Counted from the stretch's first letter, positions 8,237-16,905 are shown. The stretch: 64,000 bases of DNA from Variimorphobacter saccharofermentans (GCF_014174405.1 NZ_JACEGA010000001.1:1579001-1643000), one strand, 5' to 3'. Made by a program: numbers and translations. The notes: generated by a model from the letters alone, not told the origin.

Positions 8237-8988
8237 ATCAATTTTCAAGAACAGAATTGCTGTTAGGAAACGAAGCTATGGATGCTCTGAAGAACGCAAG
8301 GGTTGCTGTATTTGGAATAGGCGGTGTAGGAGGATTTACAGTAGAAGCTCTGGTAAGAAGCGGAGTGGGAAGCATTGATATCATTGATGATGACAAGGTA
8401 TGTCTCACGAATATTAACCGTCAGATTATCGCAACAAGAAAAACAGTAGGAAAATATAAGGTTGATGTTATGAAGGAACGCATCCTAGAGATTAACCCTC
8501 AGGTTAATGTAACTGCTCATCAATGCTTCTACTCGGCTGAGACCGCTGAGCAATTTGAATTTTCTAATTATGATTATATTGTAGACGCCATTGATACAGT
8601 CTCCGCAAAGATAGAGATGATTCTTCGGGCCCAGGAAAAAAACGTTCCGATTATAAGCTGTATGGGAGCCGGTAATAAACTGGATCCGACGAAATTCGAA
8701 GTGACGGATATTTATAAAACCTCTATGTGCCCATTGGCGAAGGTGATGAGAAGAGAACTTAAGAATAGAGGAGTAAAGAAGCTGAAGGTTGTATATTCTA
8801 AAGAACCAGCAAGAAAGCCATTGGAGGATATGTCGATAAGCTGTAGAACCAATTGCATCTGTCCTCCGGGAGCGGAGCGAAAATGTACAGCGAAACGCCA
8901 AATCCCGGGAAGTATTGCATTTGTTCCTTCGGTCGCAGGATTAATCATAGCTGGAGAAGTAATTAAAGATTTGTGTGGTGTGCGATAG
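8230..8988 (+). CDS. tcdA: tRNA threonylcarbamoyladenosine dehydratase
   Basis: An E1-like (ThiF/MoeB) enzyme that cyclises t6A37 of tRNA to ct6A in an ATP-dependent step. 252 residues, with the nucleotide-binding GIGGVGG near residues 29-35, DDDKVCLTNINRQ, and a C-terminal RQIPGSIAFVPSVAGLIIAGEVI that is characteristic of TcdA (CsdL/YgdL). The cysteines in SCRTNCICPPG lie at the family's usual position. Its start overlaps the stop of the TtcA-like gene, so the two are probably translationally coupled. In E. coli the same protein works with the CsdA desulfurase, which parallels the desulfurase at the head of this operon. Confidence 0.9.
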   Translation: MLNQFSRTELLLGNEAMDALKNARVAVFGIGGVGGFTVEALVRSGVGSIDIIDDDKVCLTNINRQIIATRKTVGKYKVDVMKERILEINPQVNVTAHQCFYSAETAEQFEFSNYDYIVDAIDTVSAKIEMILRAQEKNVPIISCMGAGNKLDPTKFEVTDIYKTSMCPLAKVMRRELKNRGVKKLKVVYSKEPARKPLEDMSISCRTNCICPPGAERKCTAKRQIPGSIAFVPSVAGLIIAGEVIKDLCGVR

Positions 8989-8998
8989 AACCATTCAT

Positions 8999-9191
8999 GG
9001 GGCTGTTGCATAATATACTTGCAGGGAATATGACTTACCTCACACACAGAACGGAAGAACACATTGCTGATTTTGTATGTCTCATGCGAATATAAATAAT
9101 CGCATGATTCACACAAAATACAGCAATCTGTTCTTCCGACAGTGTATTATGGTAAGTCATATTCCCTGCAAATGTATTATGCAACAACCCC
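8999..9191. repeat. Long-hairpin repeat, family 1, copy 1 (inverted orientation)
   Basis: A 193-bp imperfect palindrome whose outer arms (8999-9015 with 9175-9191) pair at 16 of 17 positions. It carries the family core: GACTTACC / GGTAAGTC boxes, a CGGAAGAAC / GTTCTTCCG pair, a conserved unpaired asymmetry (CACACACAGA on one side, GACAGTGTATTAT on the other) and an inner CATGCGA..TCGCATG stem. Compared with copies 2 and 3 the element is flipped. It lies between convergent tcdA and the patB-like gene. Confidence 0.85.
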
Positions 9192-9193
9192 AT

Positions 9194-9248
9194 CGAGGAT
9201 GAGTTCGTATTATCAAATCAATGATTTGGTAATACGAACTCATCCTCG
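9194..9248. terminator. Long hairpin between convergent genes
   Basis: Perfect 19-bp stem (9194-9212 with 9230-9248) beginning CGAGGATGAG, with a further CAAAT/ATTTG pair inside. It directly follows repeat copy 1. There is no T-run, so it may be a 3'-end stabiliser or a strand-neutral terminator for tcdA and the minus-strand gene. Confidence 0.5.
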
Positions 9249-9307
9249 CGTAAATAAACGAAATAATGTAATGTAATAATTATTTCATGTGATGTGATAT
9301 AGCATGC

Positions 9308-9362
9308 GATAATCAACACATCGCATGAAATTCATCGAGTGAGATAATCAATACATCGCATG
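9308..9362. repeat. Short tandem-like repeat GATAATCAAYACATCGCATG
   Basis: Two 20-bp copies at 9308-9327 and 9343-9362 differ at one base and are 35 bases apart; CATGCGAT/ATCGCATG dyads and a partial third unit (CATGAGATAATC near 9381) surround them. The remaining AT-rich sequence to 9421 holds no gene that I can support. Confidence 0.55.
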
Positions 9363-9421
9363 CGATAAATTAGTATATTACATGAGATAATCCGCTCTGG
9401 TGTTATGTCTTTATATATTCA

Positions 9422-10600
9422 TCATGATATTCCATGGATGGCACGTTCAAGTCGATTCAGTGCCTCTTCAACAATACTCCTTGGGCATGCGATATTAATT
9501 CGCTCAAATAGTGCGGTATCTTTTCCGAAGATAATTCCGCCATCTAACCATAGATTTGCCTTATCTATGACCAGATCCTCAAGTTCTTTGTAGTTTAAGC
9601 CAAGCTCACTGCAATCGAGCCAGATCAGATAGGTTCCCTCAGGCTCAACCAGCTTTATCTCTGGTAACTTTTCCTTTAGAAAGCTTCGAACATAACTGAG
9701 ATTCCCTTCTATATAATTCTTTACTTCGTTCAGCCAAGGACGTCCCTTCGTATAAGCAGACTTGCAGGCTACCAAACCGAGTGCATTCAACTGACTGTAT
9801 CCGCTGGCATTTACTTCATGGCAGAAAGCCTTCCGAAGCTCCGGATTGGGAATGAAGATATTGGATACCTGTAAACCGGCCATATTAAAGGTTTTGCTTG
9901 GAGATGTGCAGGTTATGGAGTTCATGGAGTATTCCTGTTTTAGGGAGGCGAATATGGTATGATGATGTCCAGGATAAGTAAAGTCACAATGGATCTCATC
10001 GGAGACAATAAGTACATTATGCTTTAAACAGATATCTCCGATGGCATTTAACTCCGCCTCGGTCCACACACGTCCTACAGGGTTATGAGGACTGCATAGG
10101 ATAAAAAGCTTTACCTTTTCCTGTATGATTTTATTTTCAAAGTCTTCAAGATCCATGGTATACTTTCCGTCATTATATCGGAGCTGGTTGTTGACCAGCT
10201 TACGATGATTGTTAATAATACACTCGGAAAATGGATAGTATACCGGCTGTTGAATCATAACAGCATCACCTTCTTGGGTAAATGCTTTAATTGCTTGAGC
10301 AATCGCAAATACCACGCCTGGGGTTTTTATTAACCATTCTCGTTGGACAGTCCAATGAAATTCTTCCTCGAACCAATACTGAACTGCTTTAAAATAATCT
10401 TCCTTAACATCGCTATAGCCGAAGATACCATGCGAAACTGCGTTCTGAATATCACTTAGTATTTCATCTGGAAGTCGAAAATCCATATCTGCGACCCAGA
10501 GGGGTAATAAATCGTTCCGTTTCTTTCGCTCCAGCATAAAATCATATTTCAAGCAATTCGTATTTCTTCGATCAATTATGGAATCAAAATTGTAATTCAT
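9422..10600 (-). CDS. patB: MalY/PatB-family C-S lyase (aminotransferase fold)
   Basis: A 392-residue PLP-dependent cystathionine beta-lyase or cysteine desulfhydrase of aminotransferase fold I. The PLP lysine is K236 in TSPSKTFNMAGLQ. Other family marks are LPLWVADMDF near residue 36, TPGVVFAIAQAI, SPHNPVGRVW and VSDEIHCDF. The downstream gene-order partner is a gamma-family transsulfuration enzyme encoded just upstream on the same strand with about 45 bases between them, so the pair probably acts in methionine/cysteine interconversion. The symbol follows the Bacillus homologue, and the exact substrate is not shown by sequence. The start has an AGGAGG-like AAGGAGGTAAC upstream. Confidence 0.88.
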   Translation of the reverse strand: MNYNFDSIIDRRNTNCLKYDFMLERKKRNDLLPLWVADMDFRLPDEILSDIQNAVSHGIFGYSDVKEDYFKAVQYWFEEEFHWTVQREWLIKTPGVVFAIAQAIKAFTQEGDAVMIQQPVYYPFSECIINNHRKLVNNQLRYNDGKYTMDLEDFENKIIQEKVKLFILCSPHNPVGRVWTEAELNAIGDICLKHNVLIVSDEIHCDFTYPGHHHTIFASLKQEYSMNSITCTSPSKTFNMAGLQVSNIFIPNPELRKAFCHEVNASGYSQLNALGLVACKSAYTKGRPWLNEVKNYIEGNLSYVRSFLKEKLPEIKLVEPEGTYLIWLDCSELGLNYKELEDLVIDKANLWLDGGIIFGKDTALFERINIACPRSIVEEALNRLERAIHGIS

Positions 10601-10644
10601 GTTACCTCCTTAGCAACTAGTAATTGGTTTAATGAAAGACACCT

Positions 10645-11802
10645 TTATTCTTCAAATGCCTGTTTCAGATCAGCGATTAAATCATCCACATCTTCTATTC
10701 CAACAGATAACCGTAAAATGGTATCCGTAATCCCAGTCTTCTCCCTTTGATCCTGAGGAATATCAGAATGGGTTTGTGTCATTGGATAGGTAATTAATGT
10801 TTCGACACCACCTAAGCTTTCTGCAAAGGGAATCAGTTTTACAGACCTCAGAATTCGCAGTGCTGTTTCCGGACTATCTACCTGGAAGGTAAGCATGCTT
10901 CCAAAACCGGTTGCTTGTTTTTTACATATTTCATATCCTGGATGATTTGGCAGACCTGGATAATATACATTTTTTACTCTTGGATGTGTTAAAAGCCAGT
11001 TAGCAATGGCAAATGCATTCTCCTGTTGTCGTTCCATACGAATACCCAGTGTTTTCAAGCCCCTTATTATTAACCAACAATCAAAGGGAGCCAATCCGGA
11101 TCCAACGGTTTTCGTAATATAATGTAGCTGCTCCGACAATTCTGCATTATTTACCACTAAGAAGCCAGCAATGGTGTCATTATGTCCCCCGATAAATTTA
11201 GTGCCACTATGAATTACGATATCTGCACCGAGAGTGAGAGGATTTTGAAAGTAGGGTGAGAGAAAAGTGTTATCTACAATAAGTAAAATCCCATGCTGCT
11301 TTGTAATAGTGGCTATTTTCGCGATATCTGTTACATTCATCATTGGATTTGTCGGCGTTTCTATGTATATTGCTTTTGTCTGTGGCCTTATGTAAGGCTC
11401 CACATCCTCCTTACTGGTATCAATAAAATCGAAGGAAATCTGATTTTTCATGTTGATGCTTTGGAATAAACGAATCGTACCCCCGTACAGATCGTTACCT
11501 GCAATGATGTGATCTCCTGGTTGAAACAACTCCATGAGAGCAGTAATTGCGGCCATGCCGCTGGAAAATGCCAAGGCATCATAGCCCTGTTCCAAAGAGC
11601 AGAGTATTTTTTCAAGCTGTTCTCTGGTAGGATTTTGTGCACGAGTATAATCATATCCAGTACTATTACCCACACTGGGGTGTGCAAAGGTTGCTGTCTG
11701 ATAAATTGGATAGCTGATAGCTCCAAAATGTTCCTTAGAGGATGTGGTGTTGTTCCCGTAAAGACACCTTGTATTTATTTTATAATTCATCCTGTTATCC
11801 AT
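10645..11802 (-). CDS. Transsulfuration PLP enzyme (cystathionine synthase/lyase family)
   Basis: A 385-residue member of the Cys/Met metabolism PLP family (MetB/MetC/MccB/MegL). The PLP lysine is K202 in IHSGTKFIGGHND; YDYTRAQNPTR and LAFSSGMAAI are the family phosphate- and substrate-binding segments. Cystathionine gamma-synthase, beta- or gamma-lyase cannot be separated by eye; pairing with a PatB-type lyase favours a role in making homocysteine or degrading cystathionine. ATG 11802 is the first in-frame start (a TAG lies two codons upstream) but has only a weak ribosome binding site; ATG 11790 is the alternative and overlaps the stop of a 26-codon leader frame. I saw no SAM or T-box leader by eye. 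Confidence 0.85.
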   Translation of the reverse strand: MDNRMNYKINTRCLYGNNTTSSKEHFGAISYPIYQTATFAHPSVGNSTGYDYTRAQNPTREQLEKILCSLEQGYDALAFSSGMAAITALMELFQPGDHIIAGNDLYGGTIRLFQSINMKNQISFDFIDTSKEDVEPYIRPQTKAIYIETPTNPMMNVTDIAKIATITKQHGILLIVDNTFLSPYFQNPLTLGADIVIHSGTKFIGGHNDTIAGFLVVNNAELSEQLHYITKTVGSGLAPFDCWLIIRGLKTLGIRMERQQENAFAIANWLLTHPRVKNVYYPGLPNHPGYEICKKQATGFGSMLTFQVDSPETALRILRSVKLIPFAESLGGVETLITYPMTQTHSDIPQDQREKTGITDTILRLSVGIEDVDDLIADLKQAFEE

Positions 11803-12138
11803 GCACTAACAAAATGGAATTCCATTTCATTCTGCGCTGATACGTTTGAAAGAAGAATGCGCGGCATGACTCCTTTTTCATTTATTTTCTTTCAAAACCG
11901 ATAAAACATACTTATATAATAGGAATACTATAAATATAATAGAAAGCTTATTGTTCGTCAATATCAATATTATGAAAAATTTATTTTACATAGATAATGC
12001 CTGTCAGAATTTACATATTGGTATTTATCAGCAACTTTTATTAGAGTTTCTAATCAATAAAATAGTAGAATTTAAAAAAATGATATGTTAAAATGTACTA
12101 ACATAAAGTCAAAGATTAACAAAACTGAAAGAAAGAAG

Positions 12139-12720
12139 ATGATTAGTTTGAAAAAAATACCAACGAGAGAGGAAGCGTGGGAACTATTAAATGAATATAA
12201 TAAGGAAGAGTTCCACTTAAAGCATGCCAGGGTTGTAGAAGGTGTAATGAAGTACTTTGCCAGAGAGCTGGGATATGCTGAGGAAGCTGATTTCTGGGGG
12301 ATCGTCGGATTATTACATGATCTGGATTTTGGGATGTATCCGGAGGAGCATTGTACAAAATGCCAGGAAATTATGAAGGAACGAGGGATTGATGACCGAA
12401 TCATTCATGCAACTGCCAGCCATGGATACGGTATTACAGTTGATATAAAGCCGGAGCATGAGATGGAAAAGGTTCTGTATGCAGTGGATGAACTGACAGG
12501 ATTAATCGGTGCAGTAGCTATCATGCGTCCTTCCAAAAGTACCATGGACTTAGAGTTAAGCTCTGTTAAGAAGAAATATAAGACACCGAAATTCGCCGCT
12601 GGTTGTTCTAGAGAGGTTATCGAAAACGGTGCCAAGATGCTGGGATGGGAACTAGATGATTTGATTCAGAGAACCATTCTAGCATTAAGAGAGGTAGAAC
12701 AAACCACAGGATTAGTATAA
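12139..12720 (+). CDS. HD-domain phosphohydrolase-like protein
   Basis: About 193 residues with an HD superfamily core: H in HLKHARVVEG, the HD pair in GLLHDLDFG, a later H in HATASHGYG, and D in AVDELTGLI. The order and spacing match HDIG-type proteins of clostridia of this size, which are often annotated as hydrolases without a known substrate. The frame is open to ATG 12085, but those 18 codons are lysine/asparagine-rich filler, and ATG 12139 (MISLKKIPTREEAW) agrees with the usual start; the purine-rich AAGAAAG upstream is a poor ribosome site. The gene precedes a DUF554 gene by 28 bases, so they may be cotranscribed. Confidence 0.75.
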   Translation: MISLKKIPTREEAWELLNEYNKEEFHLKHARVVEGVMKYFARELGYAEEADFWGIVGLLHDLDFGMYPEEHCTKCQEIMKERGIDDRIIHATASHGYGITVDIKPEHEMEKVLYAVDELTGLIGAVAIMRPSKSTMDLELSSVKKKYKTPKFAAGCSREVIENGAKMLGWELDDLIQRTILALREVEQTTGLV

Positions 12721-12748
12721 GTCAATATGAGTTAAGACAGGAGAGAAA

Positions 12749-13480
12749 ATGGTTGGATTAGGTACACTCGTTAATATGGTTGAAATTATTATCGGGGCCA
12801 CAATTGGTATCATAATAAAGGGCGGCTTAAAGCAAAGATTTCAGGAAACAGTAATGCATGCACTTGGACTTGCTGTACTATTCATAGGAGCCAGCGGTGC
12901 TCTTCAGGGATTATATCTGGTAGAGAACCAGAAGCTACAGACAACCAATGTAATGCTAATGATTGTTTCTCTGGCAATTGGAGCATTTATAGGAGAGGGA
13001 ATCGATATTGAAGCAAGACTGGAACGGGTCGGAGAGTTTATCAAAGCAAAACTAAAGGTTAAGGGAGAGAAGGGACGGAACTTTGTTGAAGGCTTTGTTA
13101 GCAGCTCCCTACTATTCTGTATCGGTGCAATGGCTATCATTGGATCGCTACGTGATGGACTGTCAGGTGATGCATCCATGCTATATGCAAAGGGGTTTAT
13201 CGATGGTACTGTGGCTGTGTTTTTTGCTTCAACACTTGGGATAGGAGTTTTCTTTTCCGTTATTCCGCTTGGACTGTATCAGGGGCTTATCACCTTGTCG
13301 GCTAAATATGTGGAACCCTATCTCAGTGAGGAACTGATTACGAACATTTCCTTTATTGGTTCTGTTTTGATTTTTGGTATTGGTATCAATATGATATTTG
13401 GGAAAAAGATTAAATGTGGTAATTTACTACCGGCAGTGTTAGTCCCAATTGCATATGAATTTATTAAGACATGGATATAA
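12749..13480 (+). CDS. DUF554 family membrane protein (YdfK/YqgA-like)
   Basis: A 243-residue polytopic membrane protein with about seven hydrophobic segments. The N-terminal GTLVNMVEIIIGATIGIIIKGGL, ALGLAVLFIGASGAL and the FCIGAMAIIGSLRDGL stretch identify DUF554 (YdfK, YqgA, YvaI type). No transport substrate or reaction is established for the family. AGGAGA lies upstream of the ATG and a strong terminator follows, so this is the last gene of its unit. It follows the HD protein closely. Confidence 0.85.
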   Translation: MVGLGTLVNMVEIIIGATIGIIIKGGLKQRFQETVMHALGLAVLFIGASGALQGLYLVENQKLQTTNVMLMIVSLAIGAFIGEGIDIEARLERVGEFIKAKLKVKGEKGRNFVEGFVSSSLLFCIGAMAIIGSLRDGLSGDASMLYAKGFIDGTVAVFFASTLGIGVFFSVIPLGLYQGLITLSAKYVEPYLSEELITNISFIGSVLIFGIGINMIFGKKIKCGNLLPAVLVPIAYEFIKTWI

Positions 13481-13484
13481 TATG

Positions 13485-13550
13485 AATACTGTTACTACAT
13501 TAGGGATACAGCACTACCCGTTACATTATCATGTAGTAGCAGTATTTTTA
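13485..13550 (+). terminator. Terminator after the DUF554 gene
   Basis: A 16-bp stem (13485-13500 with 13531-13546, one G-T pair) and a TTTTTATTT tail. Confidence 0.75.
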
Positions 13551-13715
13551 TTTACGTGAGGATAAAGGAAATGGGTTAAAATACCCAAAGGCTGCTTTTG
13601 CAGCCATAGAAATTCGCGAAGCGTTTTTCCAGTAGTTGCAGTATAGAAAGGTATTTGCCTGTTTGAAGCATAATAAAAGAGTTAAATAATAATTGTTAAA
13701 ATAAGGAAAATTATG

Positions 13716-13743
13716 TTGACTTCTGAAATTGAATCAGTATAAT
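13716..13743 (+). promoter_or_regulatory. Promoter of the 65-residue membrane peptide
   Basis: TTGACT (13716-13721), 16-base spacer, perfect TATAAT (13738-13743), 35 bases upstream of ATG 13779. Confidence 0.55.
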
Positions 13744-13778
13744 AAATGTTAAACAATGTAAATTAAGAGGTCGACACA

Positions 13779-13976
13779 ATGGAACGAAATAAATCAAGAA
13801 TCAAACTCTATATAGGGGGAATACTATTTCTCACTATTGTCCTGCTGATAATGTCATCTCCATTCGAACTTCGTGCAAATCATACATTGGATATAAGGTA
13901 TGCAATTATTCTCTCTATATGCCTAAGCATATCAATTAGAATCCTACTTTTTTGTAATAGAATAGCATGTAACTAA
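13779..13976 (+). CDS. Small two-helix membrane protein, unknown
   Basis: A 65-residue frame with a basic start (MERNKSRIK), one hydrophobic helix (residues about 10-26) and a second (residues about 41-58). I do not recognise it. Support for a real gene: a well-formed promoter at 13716-13743, AGAGG eight bases before the ATG, and a hydrophobic pattern consistent with a hairpin membrane protein. No dedicated terminator is obvious; two small dyads follow at 13981-14001 and 14017-14040. It stands alone between DUF554 and the citrate synthase operon. Confidence 0.45.
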   Translation: MERNKSRIKLYIGGILFLTIVLLIMSSPFELRANHTLDIRYAIILSICLSISIRILLFCNRIACN

Positions 13977-14058
13977 ATTAATGCATCCGGCGTGAGTGCA
14001 TCTCCAGAATCGTAACTTCAAATTTCTGGTTAAATTTGAATTATATCGTAAATAATCG

Positions 14059-14087
14059 TTGACAATACGAGTATAATTGTATACAAT
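14059..14087 (+). promoter_or_regulatory. Promoter with palindromic operator, citrate synthase operon
   Basis: TTGACA (14059-14064), exactly 17 bases, then TACAAT (14082-14087). The perfect palindrome ATTGTATACAAT (14076-14087) covers the -10. Dyads of this form (TTGTATACAA) are typical targets of FCD-type GntR repressors, and such a repressor is the third gene of this operon. Autoregulation is inferred. Confidence 0.65.
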
Positions 14088-14177
14088 AAAACAAAATTTG
14101 AAATAATTCAAGCATTTTGGCTGTAATCAAGGGCTGAATTGATTTCAAAATCAGAACGATAGAATGGAGAAATGACT

Positions 14178-15572
14178 ATGGATCAAAGAAAAGTGTATAT
14201 CAACCCTCACAACAATTTACTTCAATTGGAGGAACCAATCTATCCTCTCGTGGATGTCGAAGAACCTAATACTTTCCGAAATCTTTTCCCCTATGATGAA
14301 ATACCGAAGATCGCCTTCAATGATAGAATTGTTCCGCACAATCTTCCGGATGAAATATTTATTACAGATACGACCTTCCGTGATGGTCAGCAATCCAGAG
14401 CACCCTATACTACAGAGCAAATTGTAACCCTATTCGATTATTTCCATCGCCTTGGAGGACCCAAGGGGTTAATTCGTCAAAGTGAGTTTTTCCTATATAG
14501 TAAAAAGGATCGGGATGCTGTTTACCGTTGTATGGAGAAGGGATATGAGTTCCCGGAGGTTACATCCTGGATCAGAGCCAGTAAAAAGGATTTTGAACTC
14601 GTAAAGGATCTTGGTATGAAGGAAACAGGAATCCTGGTTAGCTGTTCGGATTATCACATTTTTTACAAAATGAAGATGACTAGAAAAGAAGCGATGAATC
14701 ATTATTTAAGCGTCGTAAGAGAATGCTTGGAAACCGGTGTGGCTGCAAGATGTCATCTCGAGGACATCACCCGTTCCGATATCCATGGATTTGTAATTCC
14801 TTTCTGTACGGAGCTTATGAAATTAAGTAAAGAATATAATATTCCTGTAAAAATTCGCGCTTGTGATACCATGGGCTATGGAGTAAATTTCTCCGGTGCA
14901 GTAATACCGCGTTCCGTACAGGGAATTATATATGGACTGACTGCACATGCCGGAGTACCTTCCAAATGGTTGGAGTGGCATGGACATAATGATTTCTACA
15001 AAGCAGTAACGAATTCTACGACGGCATGGCTTTATGGAGCAAGTGCAGTAAACTGTTCCTTATTTGGAATTGGTGAGAGAACAGGTAATACTCCGCTGGA
15101 AGCTATGGTATTTGAATATGCCCAGTTAAAGGGAACCCTGGACGGAATGGATACAACAGTGATTACGGAGCTTGCAGAATATTTTGAAAAGGAAATAGGG
15201 TATCGGGTTCCATCCAGAACCCCCTTCGTAGGTAAGAATTTTAATGTTACCCGTGCTGGCATCCATGCGGATGGTCTCTTGAAGAACGAAGAAATATATA
15301 ATATATTTGATACGGAGAAGTTCCTCAATCGTCCTGTTCTTGTTGCAGTATCTAACACCTCGGGCCTTGCTGGAATCGCTCATTGGATTAATAGCTTCTA
15401 CAAGTTAAAGGGAGAAGCAGCTGTTGATAAGAGCCATCCCGTTGTTCAGAAGATTAAGAACTGGGTTGATGAGGAGTATGAATCCGGGCGTGTAACAGTA
15501 ATTACTGATGATGAATTGTTGGATATAATACAGAAAACGGAAAATGAATTAGGGATTCATATCAGCAAATAA
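14178..15572 (+). CDS. (Re)-citrate synthase / homocitrate-isopropylmalate synthase family
   Basis: A DRE-TIM metallolyase of about 464 residues. The barrel signature is TDTTFRDGQQSR near residue 64; the metal-binding HGHND is near residue 268. No LeuA-type regulatory domain follows the barrel; the C-terminal 90 residues are short and helical. This architecture and length fit the clostridial (Re)-citrate synthase described from C. kluyveri better than isopropylmalate synthase, and the neighbouring isocitrate dehydrogenase makes a citrate-forming role the simplest reading. ATG 14178 is preferred over 14172 because GGAGA lies seven rather than one base upstream. A homocitrate synthase role cannot be excluded by eye. 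Confidence 0.78.
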   Translation: MDQRKVYINPHNNLLQLEEPIYPLVDVEEPNTFRNLFPYDEIPKIAFNDRIVPHNLPDEIFITDTTFRDGQQSRAPYTTEQIVTLFDYFHRLGGPKGLIRQSEFFLYSKKDRDAVYRCMEKGYEFPEVTSWIRASKKDFELVKDLGMKETGILVSCSDYHIFYKMKMTRKEAMNHYLSVVRECLETGVAARCHLEDITRSDIHGFVIPFCTELMKLSKEYNIPVKIRACDTMGYGVNFSGAVIPRSVQGIIYGLTAHAGVPSKWLEWHGHNDFYKAVTNSTTAWLYGASAVNCSLFGIGERTGNTPLEAMVFEYAQLKGTLDGMDTTVITELAEYFEKEIGYRVPSRTPFVGKNFNVTRAGIHADGLLKNEEIYNIFDTEKFLNRPVLVAVSNTSGLAGIAHWINSFYKLKGEAAVDKSHPVVQKIKNWVDEEYESGRVTVITDDELLDIIQKTENELGIHISK

Positions 15573-15582
15573 GCACTTTTGA

Positions 15583-15611
15583 TTGACAAGGGTTCCTTAA
15601 CCGAATAGAAT
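15583..15611 (+). promoter_or_regulatory. Possible internal promoter before isocitrate dehydrogenase
   Basis: TTGACA (15583-15588), 17 bases, TAGAAT (15606-15611), in the gap after the citrate synthase stop. It would allow extra transcription of the dehydrogenase and gntR. Confidence 0.45.
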
Positions 15612-15688
15612 AAATAATGGTATGGAAATTATCGGTGCCTATGATATTTACTGGCCCGACAAAAAAATACGAAGGAATGGAGAAGATT

Positions 15689-16858
15689 ATGATATCAACA
15701 GAGAAAATTGAAGCAGCGAAAGAAAGATTTGGACAATTGCTAAAGGAGCAACTGCAGCGAGTTGAAGAAATGAAAGCTCAGGGTGACTTTATTGATTACA
15801 AATCCTTGGATCAGATTAAAATCGGTGTTTGCGGTGGGGATGGTATCGGCCCGGCTATTACATCCCAGGCGCAACGTATTCTGGAATATTTATTAAGGGA
15901 TGAGATTAAAGCTGGAAAAGTTGCTTTTCATGTAATTGAAGGATTAACCATCGAGAGAAGGGCAGCAGAAAATGCAGCAATTCCTCCCGCAGTATTGGAT
16001 GAAATAAAGAAGTGTCATGTTATTCTGAAGGGACCAACAACAACACCTAGAAAAGGTGATCCCTGGCCGAATGTAGAAAGTGCTAATGTAGCTATGAGAA
16101 AGGAACTTGACTTATTTGCCAATGTTCGACCGGTACGTATTCCTGAGCAGGGAATCGACTGGACCTTCTATCGTGAAAATACAGAAGGTGCTTACGCAGT
16201 GGGAAGTAAGGGTGTTCATGTTACTGAAGATTTAGGTGTAGACTTTACAATCGCTACAACCCAGGGTACCGAGCGTATCATCAGAGCTGCCTTTGAATTC
16301 GCTAAAGCAAATGGTAAGACAAGAGTTACAGCAGTCACAAAAGCAAATATCATTAAAACCACAGATGGTAAGTTCTTAGATATCTTCCGTGAGATAGCGA
16401 AGGAGTATCCGGATATCACTGCGGATGACTGGTACATTGATATTATGACTGCAAAGCTTGTTGATGAGAAAAGAAGAAAGGACTTCCAGGTGGTGGTTCT
16501 TCCTAATCTCTATGGCGATATTATTACAGATGAAGCAGCAGAATTCCAGGGAGGTGTTGGTACTGCCGGAAGCGCTAATATCGGTAAGAAATATGCAATG
16601 TTTGAAGCAATTCACGGATCTGCACCTCGTATGGTACAGGAGGGACGCGATATTTATGCAGATCCAAGTAGTATGATTCGTGCTGGTGCAATGTTATTGG
16701 CACATATCGGATATAATAAAGAAGCAGATAAGCTGTATCGTGCGCTGGATATATGTACCGTTACTGAGAAGAAGATTGTAACAACTGGTAGATCAAATGG
16801 AGCTACTGGTGCAGAATTTGCTGACTATGTTATGGAAACAATAGAGAAATTAAAGTAG
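15689..16858 (+). CDS. icd: Isocitrate dehydrogenase, isocitrate/isopropylmalate family
   Basis: About 389 residues of the beta-decarboxylating dehydrogenase fold. The substrate-binding motif is visible in ESANVAMRKELDLFANVRP; YRENTEGAY and the later metal Asp residues in NLYGDIITDEAAEF complete the site, followed by the nucleotide-facing EAIHGSAPRM. Citrate synthase immediately upstream favours isocitrate over isopropylmalate. Cofactor preference cannot be read off with confidence. I start at ATG 15689 (MISTEKIEAAK), which has GGAGAAG six bases upstream; earlier in-frame ATGs at 15617 and 15677 lack good sites. The product 2-oxoglutarate would feed glutamate; aconitase must lie elsewhere. 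Confidence 0.85.
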   Translation: MISTEKIEAAKERFGQLLKEQLQRVEEMKAQGDFIDYKSLDQIKIGVCGGDGIGPAITSQAQRILEYLLRDEIKAGKVAFHVIEGLTIERRAAENAAIPPAVLDEIKKCHVILKGPTTTPRKGDPWPNVESANVAMRKELDLFANVRPVRIPEQGIDWTFYRENTEGAYAVGSKGVHVTEDLGVDFTIATTQGTERIIRAAFEFAKANGKTRVTAVTKANIIKTTDGKFLDIFREIAKEYPDITADDWYIDIMTAKLVDEKRRKDFQVVVLPNLYGDIITDEAAEFQGGVGTAGSANIGKKYAMFEAIHGSAPRMVQEGRDIYADPSSMIRAGAMLLAHIGYNKEADKLYRALDICTVTEKKIVTTGRSNGATGAEFADYVMETIEKLK

Positions 16859-16905
16859 GATATACACCTCCTGAGGTGTGGCTACTTATATAAGGAGGTA
16901 ATTCC

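Noticed and set aside
8485..8901. Long antisense frame over tcdA, and similar antisense frames elsewhere (for example 7903-8160, 15032-15358, 37077-37619)
   Set aside because: They mirror strongly conserved genes on the other strand, lack ribosome sites and contain no recognisable domain.
8999..9191. Hairpin family 1 as a CRISPR-like or rRNA-related repeat
   Set aside because: There are no short direct repeats with spacers and no cas genes; the copies are single palindromes more than 8 kb apart.
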